Below, piece by piece: positions 1 through 7,563 of a stretch of 17,528 bases of DNA. Below the pieces are notes generated by a model. It had not been told where the DNA came from. It did no database searches and worked only from the letters and a program-made list of their open reading frames with translations. The position numbers were made by a program, and so were the translations under genes. The DNA comes from Trichomonas tenax (taxonomy: Eukaryota; Parabasalia; Trichomonadida; Trichomonadidae): the NCBI GenBank assembly GCA_023091735.1, contig JALKBU010001057.1:1-17528 (forward strand), given 5' to 3'. Within the stretch, counting starts at the first letter, position 1. The number at the start of each line of letters is the position of its first letter.

Positions 1-75
1 ATCTACAACGAAAGATTTTTGGCTATTAACCCTGATGCTAAGAGGAAGCAGGGTCCAAACTACCAGGGACAGTAA
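1..75 (+). CDS. C-terminal end of an unidentified protein (partial)
   Basis: Reading from base 1 gives 24 codons and a TAA at 73-75. The peptide is IYNERFLAINPDAKRKQGPN followed by YQGQ. It is polar and basic (AKRKQG), and its base composition is richer in G+C than the AT-rich DNA that follows, as expected for real coding sequence. The upstream part lies outside the window, so the protein cannot be named; no domain is visible in so short a tail. The frame could be open by chance, but the composition break exactly at the stop argues for a genuine gene end. Confidence 0.55.
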   Translation: MYNERFLAINPDAKRKQGPNYQGQ

Positions 76-392
76 ACTCCTTCACTTTACTAGTTAGGTA
101 AAGATCAAATATTTATTTAATATTTTTAAAAAAATATCGATATCTTTGAGAATGCTCATTCAATATATTAATGATTACATGGCTGCATTGCAAGAACTCG
201 TGGAATTCAATAGTGATTTCACATTTTTCTAATGGATATAAGACGAAAACTCTGCAGAAAAAATGATTTTAAAAAAACAAAAAATAAAAATAAATTTGTC
301 GTGTAAATAATACAAAATCTTCTATTTTTGCCGATCTGACATGTAAAATAACTTCATTTAAACAAATAGAAACATTTATACAAAATAGCAAT
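76..392. other. Intergenic gap between two convergent genes
   Basis: AT-rich 3' flank shared by the plus-strand gene ending at 75 and the minus-strand ankyrin gene ending at 393. The only coding-like feature is a 26-codon plus-strand frame at 152-232 (MLIQYINDYMAALQELVEFN and six more residues). Trichomonad TAAA-type poly(A) signals can be seen near both gene ends (for example TATAAATG just past the ankyrin stop on the minus strand). No RNA gene or repeat is recognisable. Confidence 0.5.
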
Positions 393-1724
393 TCAAATTC
401 TGCAAGTTGAATTATCTGGTGGAGGAAGAAGGGCTGCACACTCGTTTTGCTTGGCATCCTTTGCCTCTTCGAATGGAGTCCTTCCTTGCTTATTCTTCAC
501 ATAAAGATTCGCGCCATGATCCACCAAAAATCGAACAATGTCAGGCTTTCCATTGCAGGCCGCGTAATGGACTGCAGTGTTGCCTATATGATCTGCTGTA
601 TCAATGTTGGCGCCTTTTTCATACAAAAACTTGACAATATCCAAGTTTCCGTTGATTGACGCGAACATGAAAGCGGTGAAGCCCAGAAAGTCAGTAGCAT
701 TGATGTCCGCACCTTTGTCAGCGAGATATTGAGCGGTTTCACGTCCGCCGTAGCCAGCAGCAAGAAAGAAAGGCGTGTAGCCTTTGCTATTCTTCAAATC
801 GAAGTGTGTGCCATGACTGATCAACAGGATAACTGGCTCAAGCAAGTTGAACTTTGCGGCCCAGTGAATAGGAAGGAAACCGTAAAGATCAAGATTATCA
901 ATAATAATTCCACGCTTAATGAGTGATGACGCAATCTCAACGTTCTTTCCTTTGAGTGCAAAATTCAATGGTGTCCATCCCGTTGATTCTTTGATGTTAA
1001 TATTAAATCCGATTTGAAGAATGTGATCGACCATTTCTTTTGATCCAAATTCGCAGGCATAGGCAAGGATATTCGAATGTGTCTGTGGACTCTCTGTAGA
1101 AGCGTGAATTTCATCGAATAAATATTTGAATAGCTCGTAATTCTTTGACCTTATCGCATAAGACAGTACTGTGTAGTTCCCCCTTGATACAGCATTGATG
1201 TTTGCATTCTTTTCGACGAGATATTTCACGAGAGCAATATTTCCTGATAATGCGGCCGCGTGTAATGATGTCTGACCGCTGATGTCTTCGTTCATTATCG
1301 CTATTCCCTGCATATCCAGCCACACAACGATGTCCAAATGCCCATATAAGCATGCGTAATGGACTGGTGTTTTTCCTGATCTGTCGCTTTCCTCGAAAGA
1401 GGCACCAAGGGAGTACATGAACTGTATAAGCTCGATATTTCCACCAGCACACGCATAATGAGCGCAACTTCTCGAATCATCATCTCTAATTGTGATTGAA
1501 GAGCCGCTATTCCACAAATACTGGAATGTCTTGAGGCTTCCTTCGAGTGCAGCAATAGATATTGCAGGAGTATCCTTCAACGTCATCTTTATTTCTTTTA
1601 ATTTACTCGCTTCAACGAAAATATCGGCGAGTTCTTCGTACTGGTTGAGGCTATCTAAGTCATTCACATCATCGTTTGCTATTGCTTTGAGAAGCTCCTC
1701 GGCATGTGTCGTTGTCGATGACAT
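393..1724 (-). CDS. Ankyrin-repeat protein, 443 residues
   Basis: A protein built almost wholly of ankyrin repeats, a protein-binding scaffold; no enzyme domain is present, so the partner is unknown. After a 50-residue acidic N-terminal region (MSSTTTHAEELLKAIANDD...), about 11-12 repeats of roughly 33 residues run from residue 53 to 435. Clear units include KTPVHYACLYGHLDIV, QTSLHAAALSGNIALVKYLV, YTPFFLAAGYGGRETAQYLA and NTAVHYAACNGKPDIVRFLV, each with the TxLHxAA and GADIN/GANI signatures. The repeats near residues 205-235 and 270-300 are degenerate. The protein ends in a short proline/cysteine tail (PPPDNSTCRI) and stops with TGA. The ATG at 1722-1724 lies directly behind a consensus trichomonad initiator, which fixes the start. 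Ankyrin proteins are a greatly expanded family in trichomonads; it could be cytosolic or membrane-associated, but no signal peptide or membrane segment is visible. Confidence 0.93.
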   Translation of the reverse strand: MSSTTTHAEELLKAIANDDVNDLDSLNQYEELADIFVEASKLKEIKMTLKDTPAISIAALEGSLKTFQYLWNSGSSITIRDDDSRSCAHYACAGGNIELIQFMYSLGASFEESDRSGKTPVHYACLYGHLDIVVWLDMQGIAIMNEDISGQTSLHAAALSGNIALVKYLVEKNANINAVSRGNYTVLSYAIRSKNYELFKYLFDEIHASTESPQTHSNILAYACEFGSKEMVDHILQIGFNINIKESTGWTPLNFALKGKNVEIASSLIKRGIIIDNLDLYGFLPIHWAAKFNLLEPVILLISHGTHFDLKNSKGYTPFFLAAGYGGRETAQYLADKGADINATDFLGFTAFMFASINGNLDIVKFLYEKGANIDTADHIGNTAVHYAACNGKPDIVRFLVDHGANLYVKNKQGRTPFEEAKDAKQNECAALLPPPDNSTCRI

Positions 1725-1737
1725 TTATGAGAAGTGA
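1725..1737 (-). promoter_or_regulatory. Trichomonad initiator (Inr) of the ankyrin gene
   Basis: Read on the minus strand the 13 bases are TCACTTCTCATAA, immediately followed by the ATG. The established Trichomonas vaginalis initiator is TCA(+1)Y(T/A), with an extended form close to TCAYTWYTCATTA, placed within about 20 bases of the start codon. This is nearly an exact match. It predicts a very short 5' leader. Confidence 0.75.
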
Positions 1738-2801
1738 AATCAAAATGTTACTTATCAAAATTTTTTGATTCAATAAAAATTTCTGGTCAAATGTTTACAT
1801 TTTCTGAAACAGAACGATCATTTTGACACTTTACATGACAAAACAATATTTACATCGGCAATTTAATTGGGAAAATGTTTTAAGGTTCCTCCTAAATTGG
1901 GAAAAAGTAACGATAGACCACTCTATCGTCCAATCATTTTGATTTTGGAGCAATATCTCCGCCGTGATACAACTTAATCTGTTTCTATCATCATGACCAG
2001 ATGCTGCATCCACATGGGAATCATTCCTTCGTTCAATCTCAGCAACTTTAAAAAGGCATCATTATTCAATTTCAATATATCACCAAAAATATCTGAAACA
2101 TATCAAAAATCAAACAAAATTCAAAAAAGCATCATGCATATTATAGTATTTTACATATGTACAAGTCTTATTCTATATGATGTCTATATCAACAATTTGA
2201 AATTTCAGAAATTCTCAATTAATCTCATTTAATCCGATCTGTTGCTTGTTTGCATCCTATATGCAATCTAGGAATTAGCAAAATATTATAAAATCCAACA
2301 TTTTCGCTAAATCACCAATAATTCCCGAAACAATCAGGCATATGGCGCAGTGGATAGGCTTAAATATGCTTCTACAGACCTTTTATACTCCAAACTTGTT
2401 TGTATACAGTATAAATGATGGTTTGGTGAAGTGCACGTTTAAAAATGCAATCACCTCATCGGATGATCATTTATTCACTGAACATCAATCGCAGACAAGA
2501 TTTTTATCGAATAGACAATTCTACAGAAGTAAAAGCTAAATATTAAAATTCAGATCTTTTATATTTTTTTATTATTTTGAATAAACGATACTATATATCA
2601 ATATTTAAAGCTGTATGTGATAAATGATATGAAAGTAAGCCTCGAATAACAATTTTTTATTTTGAGTAAATTGATGCATAGCAAAATACGCATAATTTCG
2701 TGCGCGTGAGCAGTATAGCATGTAATAAATGGAAATATCGATTAAAATTAATATATTATCACTAATCTTTTCGTCGAAATTGTAAAATATGATAAAATGC
2801 T
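1738..2801. other. Long AT-rich gap with weak coding traces
   Basis: Starts upstream of the ankyrin gene. On the minus strand, between about 1831 and 2100, two overlapping frames read like protein: DAFLKLLRLNEGMIPMWMQH in one and LSCITAEILLQNQNDWTIEW in another. This could be a frameshifted, decayed gene, but in DNA this AT-rich open frames of this length also occur by chance. A tRNA-like fragment sits at 2336-2380. The remainder shows only A/T tracts. Confidence 0.3.
2336..2380 (+). pseudogene. tRNA 5'-part fragment with intact A box
   Basis: TGGCGCAGTGG at 2343-2353 is an exact match to the RNA polymerase III A box (TGGCNNAGTGG), and the bases around it (TATGGCGCAGTGGATAGG) have the layout of bases 7 to about 24 of a eukaryotic tRNA. 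Further on, CTTCTAC resembles an Arg(TCT)-type anticodon loop, but the flanking bases no longer pair, and no T arm or 3' acceptor strand follows. It is best read as the 5' part of a degraded tRNA gene. Confidence 0.4.
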
Positions 2802-3044
2802 TTAAAAATGCAAAATCCTAAACTTGCATGCTCCTTCATCTCTTTGCTGTAGGTTTCCAAGCCAGATATTGCATATCTGTGTCGAATATTCTAAGTTTTG
2901 TCGATGAACGACGAGATTTATTGATTTGCTTGATGTGATAGTACTAACACCACTTTGCGTGAAGAGATCGTTGGCTATCAGTCTCAAACAAAGTGGATCT
3001 GGTTCAAATAAGATTCGATCATTTGTAAAAAATGATTGTATCAG
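2802..3044 (-). pseudogene. Possible decayed coding tract, 80 codons
   Basis: On the minus strand the stretch from 3044 to the TAA at 2802-2804 is open for 80 codons without a usable ATG at its head. It reads like ordinary protein (LIQSFFTNDRILFEPDPLCL, then RLIANDLFTQSGVSTITSSK, ending CKFRILHF). A TGA at 3045-3047 closes the frame upstream, and no initiator is visible. It looks like the C-terminal remainder of a gene with its 5' end lost. No family is recognised. Length alone is not decisive in DNA this AT-rich; the mixed amino-acid composition is the main argument. Confidence 0.28.
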
Positions 3045-3284
3045 TCAATTTGTCATAAAAACACATTTTATAGCTAGAGTATAGTCCAAACACACTCAAT
3101 TAATTTTATGAAATCAATGGAAAAATAACGTTGCGTGATAATATTTGCCATTTTTTATGTTAATTTTAAGTTTCCAATGGTTTTTAGCACCTTTTTCTAA
3201 AATCTAACACAGTAAAATAACGCATTTTATTGAAGTTATTTGAGTGAATAGCTTAATATCATAAAAACTTTCATTTTTATAAAT

Positions 3285-3336
3285 GCGCATTTGTCTTATT
3301 AGCAGATGGTCGCAGGTTCAAGTCCTGACGGGAACA
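3285..3336 (+). pseudogene. tRNA 3'-part fragment, anticodon TAT
   Basis: The bases fit canonical tRNA numbering from about position 22 to 73: D-stem 3' strand GCGC, anticodon stem TTTGT/GCAGA, loop CTTATTA (anticodon TAT at 3297-3299), variable TGGTC, T arm GCAGG-TTCAAGT-CCTGA, acceptor strand CGGGAAC and discriminator A, followed by a CTTTTT terminator. The B box GGTTCAAGTCC at 3315-3325 is near consensus. The 5' acceptor strand and D arm are absent; upstream is A/T-rich DNA. One T-stem pair is a G/A mismatch. It is a truncated tRNA relic, possibly from an Ile(TAT) or altered Arg(TCT) gene. Confidence 0.6.
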
Positions 3337-3341
3337 CTTTT
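3337..3341 (+). terminator. Pol III-type T run after the tRNA fragment
   Basis: A T run follows the discriminator base and one C, in the position of a polymerase III terminator. It supports the view that the fragment descends from a real tRNA gene. Confidence 0.4.
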
Positions 3342-3431
3342 TCTGCTTTCTTTTTCTTTTATTCATAAAATCTACTTCAAAATCAAAAGGATTTTTCAAG
3401 CAAACTCATATTTTATTTAAAAACATATTCG

Positions 3432-4481
3432 TTAGAGATAGTCAGGAGGGAATTCTTTGTTTGGAATTTGTGGGATTTCATCTGGGTTAATATCAATCTC
3501 TGGTGTTCCTTCTGTCTTGTTTTCAAGCCAGTCTGGATAAGCAAACGGTCCACACTTTCCAGCAAGCAATATCGAAATCTCGTACTTGGATGGATCCTTT
3601 GGTACAATCAAAATTGATCCATTATTAAATGTGCTTCCATAGTCTGTATTTGAGAATATTGTAAGAAACTTGTGGGCATGTTTTGGTGTATCAATAAAAG
3701 GCCAATCGTATCCGTGCATGCATGCTTCATGCGATCTAACAATCATAGAAAGCTTGTTCTCATTCAAGAATTTGCTCACCGGTCTCCATCCGAAATATTG
3801 TCCAACTTTGCGATCACTTGGTGCCCATCTCTCGACTTTAGGGCGAGGATCGGACCACACCATATCGGATATTACGCTATTAGGTGAGAAAGCAACTGGT
3901 TTCTCGAATGATTCAATTTCGCTAATTTTGTTTAATTTCTTCGAAATTCCTCCGTGAACGCAGAAAATTTTGTTCTCGATAACAGCTGCAAGAGGCATGA
4001 ATTTGAATAAGTTAATGAAGGTCACATAGATGCCTTTGTTGATTCTGCGTTGTGTTTCCGCTTTAAATCCGTATATTGACGTTAATTTTTCGCTTTCGTG
4101 ATTTCCGCGAATCAAATGAATGTGTTTAGGATATTTGATTTTGAGACACATAAGCAAAAGAACAACTTCAATAGAGTTAGCACCGCGATCAACGTAATCT
4201 CCGAGAAATAGATATTTTTGATTTGGTGGATATCCGTTTTTAGAGAAAATTCTCAGTAAATCATCGATATTTCCGTGTAAATCGCCGACAACTATGATGT
4301 CTCCGTCAAGATAAAGCAAGGATGGCTCTCTTTTTAAAACTTTGCTTCCGACATCTAACAAATATTGAACTTCATCTTCGTCAAATGTCATCTGGAACAT
4401 GTGCGCACGGCGGCAGAGGCAATTCATGCGACTCGCGATGATTGTTGTGATAAAAGAGTCGATCATCGTATAGTTGACCAT
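3432..4481 (-). CDS. PPP-family serine/threonine protein phosphatase
   Basis: Removes phosphate from serine/threonine residues of proteins; a two-metal enzyme of the PP1/PP2A class. In 349 residues the PPP signatures appear in order: GDLHGN at 66-71, GDYVDRG at 94-100, RGNHE at 125-129, HGG at 176-178 and RSHE at 249-252, so all metal and phosphate ligands are present. The canonical SAPNYC segment is replaced by SNTDYG (277-282), and the usual HGGLSP reads HGGISK, so it is a divergent lineage-specific member rather than a standard PP1 or PP2A; sensitivity to classic inhibitors cannot be assumed. The N-terminal 55 residues and the acidic proline-rich tail (EIDINPDEIPQIPNKEFPPD) are outside the catalytic core. 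The ATG at 4481 is preceded by an initiator-like TCATAATTTCAT; the sixth residue (MIDSF) is an alternative start. The stop is TAA at 3432-3434. Regulatory partners are unknown. Confidence 0.94.
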   Translation of the reverse strand: MVNYTMIDSFITTIIASRMNCLCRRAHMFQMTFDEDEVQYLLDVGSKVLKREPSLLYLDGDIIVVGDLHGNIDDLLRIFSKNGYPPNQKYLFLGDYVDRGANSIEVVLLLMCLKIKYPKHIHLIRGNHESEKLTSIYGFKAETQRRINKGIYVTFINLFKFMPLAAVIENKIFCVHGGISKKLNKISEIESFEKPVAFSPNSVISDMVWSDPRPKVERWAPSDRKVGQYFGWRPVSKFLNENKLSMIVRSHEACMHGYDWPFIDTPKHAHKFLTIFSNTDYGSTFNNGSILIVPKDPSKYEISILLAGKCGPFAYPDWLENKTEGTPEIDINPDEIPQIPNKEFPPDYL

Positions 4482-4493
4482 ATGAAATTATGA
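4482..4493 (-). promoter_or_regulatory. Possible initiator of the phosphatase gene
   Basis: On the minus strand TCATAATTTCAT abuts the ATG. TCATA fits the trichomonad core TCA(+1)Y(T/A), and the spacing is right, but the downstream part is less close to the extended consensus than at the ankyrin gene. Confidence 0.45.
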
Positions 4494-4765
4494 ACTTTTC
4501 TCACTGTAAAACATCATAAATCTATACCAAAAGGCTATATTTATCATATTTCCCAAATTTTTATTTAAATCTCATCAATATTTCCAATCTAAACATTTTC
4601 AACCAAAACGAACAATAGATTTATGATATATTCGGCTGGAGAATATAGATATTGAATTAACAAAGGATGAAAAAGATTTAATAAAATAACAAAGAAATGA
4701 AAGTGATTGTTAATATAAACAGCTCTGAAAGGATATAGAAAGACTGATTATGTAGTGTTAAAGCC

Positions 4766-5788
4766 TTATTTTCGCGGCTTATGGAGAAATAGCGCAATAT
4801 TGGTTTTAGAGCTATATACTTTATGAGCTTTTTTGTAAGATTCCATGGAAATGTTCTGTGTAAGTCTCAAGCTTATTGATCCGAGATTTGCAATATTCAA
4901 ATTTGAAACTGATGATTTTGCTGATGATCTCGTAGAAAATGATTGAGATCTACTCGGAGATCTCAAATTTACTGCTGTTTGTGATCTTGATGAATGATGA
5001 TAACATCTTTCTGCAGTTTGAGTCTTAAAGAATGAATTCTGCTTCTGTGAGATCCTTTCGAGACCGTGTTGATTCTGGCCAAGTTCCTTTGATATTCTCT
5101 GGAAGCATAATGGACAAACAGTGCAACTTCCTTTAATCAAGTTTGGACAAAACCTATTCATGTAATCGATAATGTTTTTGGTCATATCTTCGTGCACACT
5201 GTTTGGCAGCGAACTTAAGTAATCCGTGATGAATAAATGAGTAACCATGATTTTATCAGTCTTAAACAAGCATTCTGCGCAATTTTTAGCGTTCTTATAG
5301 CATAGATACTTCTTGTGCACGTATGTGACTTGGTCTATCAAGAAAATAAGCGTGTTTTGAATGTATTTTTGAACATTTGATTTTGGTTGGAACTTTGCGT
5401 CGATTATTTGTAACAAATATGGATTTTCACCTTCATTTATGCCCCAAATGAGCTGGAATATATCAATTGTAATGTTATTTACTGATTCGACGATCCGTTG
5501 GAGTTCGCTACTGAGTTCATTTATATCGTCTGGGATTCCATCCGATGGATAAAAGTATTTTTTGCTAAATGTTTGTTTTGGATCTTCATTATTTGTATTA
5601 TTAAGAATGCATTTTCCATCAATGACTTGCGCAAATATAGTTTTTCCCGATGGAAGCTTCTCCTCGACCTGGAAACTGTTGAACGGCCGTTCACTTCCTA
5701 TAAAATATGTCGATAAAATCACCGACTTTTGAGAGATTTTTTGCATTTTTATTTTTGAGCAAAAAAACATATTTTTATAGATTTTCAT
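4766..5788 (-). CDS. Unrecognised 340-residue protein with Cys cluster
   Basis: I do not recognise the family. The first about 140 residues look globular, with beta-rich stretches (KSVILSTYFIGSERPFNSFQ, GKTIFAQVIDGKCILNN) and a helix before the segment ENPYLLQIIDAKFQ. Residues 141-240 are helical and carry cysteines at 163, 170, 173, 214, 222, 225 and 228; CTVCPLC (222-228) with FCPNL before it could bind a metal ion. From about 260 the protein is disordered and rich in Arg/Ser (SSRSQTAVNLRSPSRSQS), a likely phosphorylation region. No signal peptide or membrane segment is evident. The reading frame is long and mixed in composition, so it is a real gene. The start is uncertain: residues 1, 7 and 15 are all Met, and MQKISQKSV at residue 15 begins the globular-looking part. 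No clear initiator is seen before any of them. It lies 284 bases upstream of the phosphatase gene, in the same direction. Confidence 0.8.
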   Translation of the reverse strand: MKIYKNMFFCSKIKMQKISQKSVILSTYFIGSERPFNSFQVEEKLPSGKTIFAQVIDGKCILNNTNNEDPKQTFSKKYFYPSDGIPDDINELSSELQRIVESVNNITIDIFQLIWGINEGENPYLLQIIDAKFQPKSNVQKYIQNTLIFLIDQVTYVHKKYLCYKNAKNCAECLFKTDKIMVTHLFITDYLSSLPNSVHEDMTKNIIDYMNRFCPNLIKGSCTVCPLCFQRISKELGQNQHGLERISQKQNSFFKTQTAERCYHHSSRSQTAVNLRSPSRSQSFSTRSSAKSSVSNLNIANLGSISLRLTQNISMESYKKAHKVYSSKTNIALFLHKPRK

Positions 5789-6092
5789 TTTTAACCTTTC
5801 TCGTTCTAATCCATTTATTTTGGGTGATTTTGGATCATTTCACCGTGAAACATGTCGATTTATCCTTTTAATTTTTGATTTTGATAATTTTTATCTCAAA
5901 ACAGAATCGAATTAATAGGAAAACATGTCATAACTTTTTTAGCTCTATCATGTGCAAGTTGCTCTCTCGATAAATTTTAAATATCAAATTCGTATTATAA
6001 TATATGTTGTACTCTTTTGATGAGTGTTAAGATATGAGCTAAACAAACACATATTAACTAATATTTACATACAAACATAGCAATTATAATAT
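5789..6092. other. AT-rich gap, no gene seen
   Basis: Lies between the start of the 340-residue protein gene and the 3' end of the membrane-protein remnant. It should hold the promoter of the former, but no good initiator is visible. No RNA gene or repeat is recognised. Confidence 0.45.
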
Positions 6093-6588
6093 CTAATTTA
6101 ACACGAAAGGATCACTTCCGTAAATTGAAGAGAAGTATGATGATTCATCTATATCCCATGCATCTTCGCACATGTAGTTATCTTTCTCGTGTTTCTTCAA
6201 TCTCTTGACTGTTCTTATAATATTGAAAATAGTTAAACCAACAATAACAATGATAAGAACTGTTCCTGCTGATATAACTATGATCTTCTTTTTTCTGGGG
6301 ACATCTGGTTTAAAATATTTGGTTCGAATTGGAGGATGTGTTTCTTGAATTTGAGGTATATCGTTTCCTCGCAGAATAATATTTGGAGGATCATCCCAAT
6401 CACATTTCCACGTCGTTTCGGGTGATTACTGGTGTTTCTTGTAAACTTGAAAAAATATTTTCTGTTGAGCTCGATATAGGAGATACTGAGGATGTATCTG
6501 TTGTAATTTCTGGAGGAATCATCTGGAGATTGTAATCATAATAGAAAATCTCGTCATAGTCCGTGTCTGTCGTTGTAATTGTTTGAGA
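6093..6588 (-). pseudogene. Frameshifted remnant of a type I membrane protein
   Basis: On the minus strand the 3' part reads ETTWKCDWDDPPNIILRGND, a proline-rich stem, then PRKKK, a hydrophobic span IIVISAGTVLIIVIVGLTIF, a basic stop-transfer (RTVKRLKKHEKD) and a tail SSYFSSIYGSDPFVLN ending in TAG at 6093-6095. The 5' part, in another frame, is rich in Thr/Ser/Asp (TITTTDTDYDEIFYYDYN, ITTDTSSVSPISSS), like a mucin-type stalk. The first frame meets a TGA at 6400-6402 and the second a TAA at 6426-6428, so one single-base shift near 6400-6430 separates them. A TAG at 6589-6591 closes the 5' side and no ectodomain is left. Stalk, single membrane span and short cytoplasmic tail are the usual end of trichomonad BspA-like and related surface proteins, so this is probably the stub of such a gene. 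The tail has tyrosines and a DPF tripeptide, possible endocytic signals. Confidence 0.6.
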
Positions 6589-7563
6589 CTAATGCAAAGG
6601 ACGCTGTACGTCTCTAGTTATCGTAATCGTGATAAAAGTATTATAAAACTATATAGCAGTGGGAAGATTTCCATGACTGTTAAATTGAATATTAAAAAGT
6701 CATTCATTAAAATAATTGCACCATTAGCAACAGTTTCGTTATTTAACTACTCCTTTCAATTATTTATTCATTCAAAAAAATGATAATGGAAGTTTCTATT
6801 GCTAAAATATGACTGCACTCATGTTATTGATTAAAATAAGGAACAGTTAGCTGTTGTTGTAATCCGATTCACCCCTTCTTTAATTTTACGGCTCCTCGAT
6901 TTGATCTGTTGATTTTTTGAATTGATAATTTGAAAATGTTAATTTTTGTTTACAAAATGATTCTTGATATGTTGATTAGTATTTATTTGTCAAATAAAGA
7001 TTTTATGTGTCAAAAGGATTAAAAATGTGAATTTTTTCATTTAAAGATGAGAATTTATTTTTTAAATTTGTTATTTTATTAGTTGCTCAATATTTTATTT
7101 TTCAAAAATTATATTTTTAAATGTACTGTATGAATGCATCAATTATATAGAGTTTTATGCATAATTTCAATCTTCTGATATTTTATTTATAAGTTAAGTC
7201 AGAAATTAATTCATTGCAATATATTAACAAAAGGCAATCAAAAATAATACAACGTAGCGAGCTGTCTAAGTTCAAAGTAATTGTAAATTTCATTTTATAT
7301 CGATAATCACCCAAGCTGGTCATGGAAAATATCATTTCTAAGTAAAGATTAATGTATATATAAGATAACATAATACATCAAATGTAATGATTTTTGATCT
7401 TAAATAATATCTATTATTTCTATGATAAAATCGATTTAAGTGTTGATCACATGCTAATTCACACGAATATTAACAATATCATAAAAGAATAAATACTAAT
7501 AGCTACATTAGTTTATGTGGGATCAATGCAAAAAGTTTTCCGAAGAATGAGCAAAAAATTAAA
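6589..7563. other. 975-bp AT-rich gap
   Basis: Very A/T-rich DNA with long A and T tracts. Short open frames exist on both strands (for example 6583-6783 plus and 7183-7371 minus), but their Ile/Tyr/Lys/Phe/Asn-heavy composition is what random AT-rich DNA gives. No RNA gene, repeat or promoter is recognised. It separates the surface-protein stub from the isomerase pseudogene. Confidence 0.5.

Noticed and set aside
2342..2539. 65-residue plus-strand frame starting MAQWIG
   Set aside because: Its start is the tRNA A box itself and the rest has no protein-like constraint or promoter.
2336..3336. A trans-split tRNA made from the two fragments
   Set aside because: The 5' acceptor strand by the A box (AGGCATA) cannot pair with the 3' acceptor strand (CGGGAAC), and the 5' piece carries its own degraded anticodon region.
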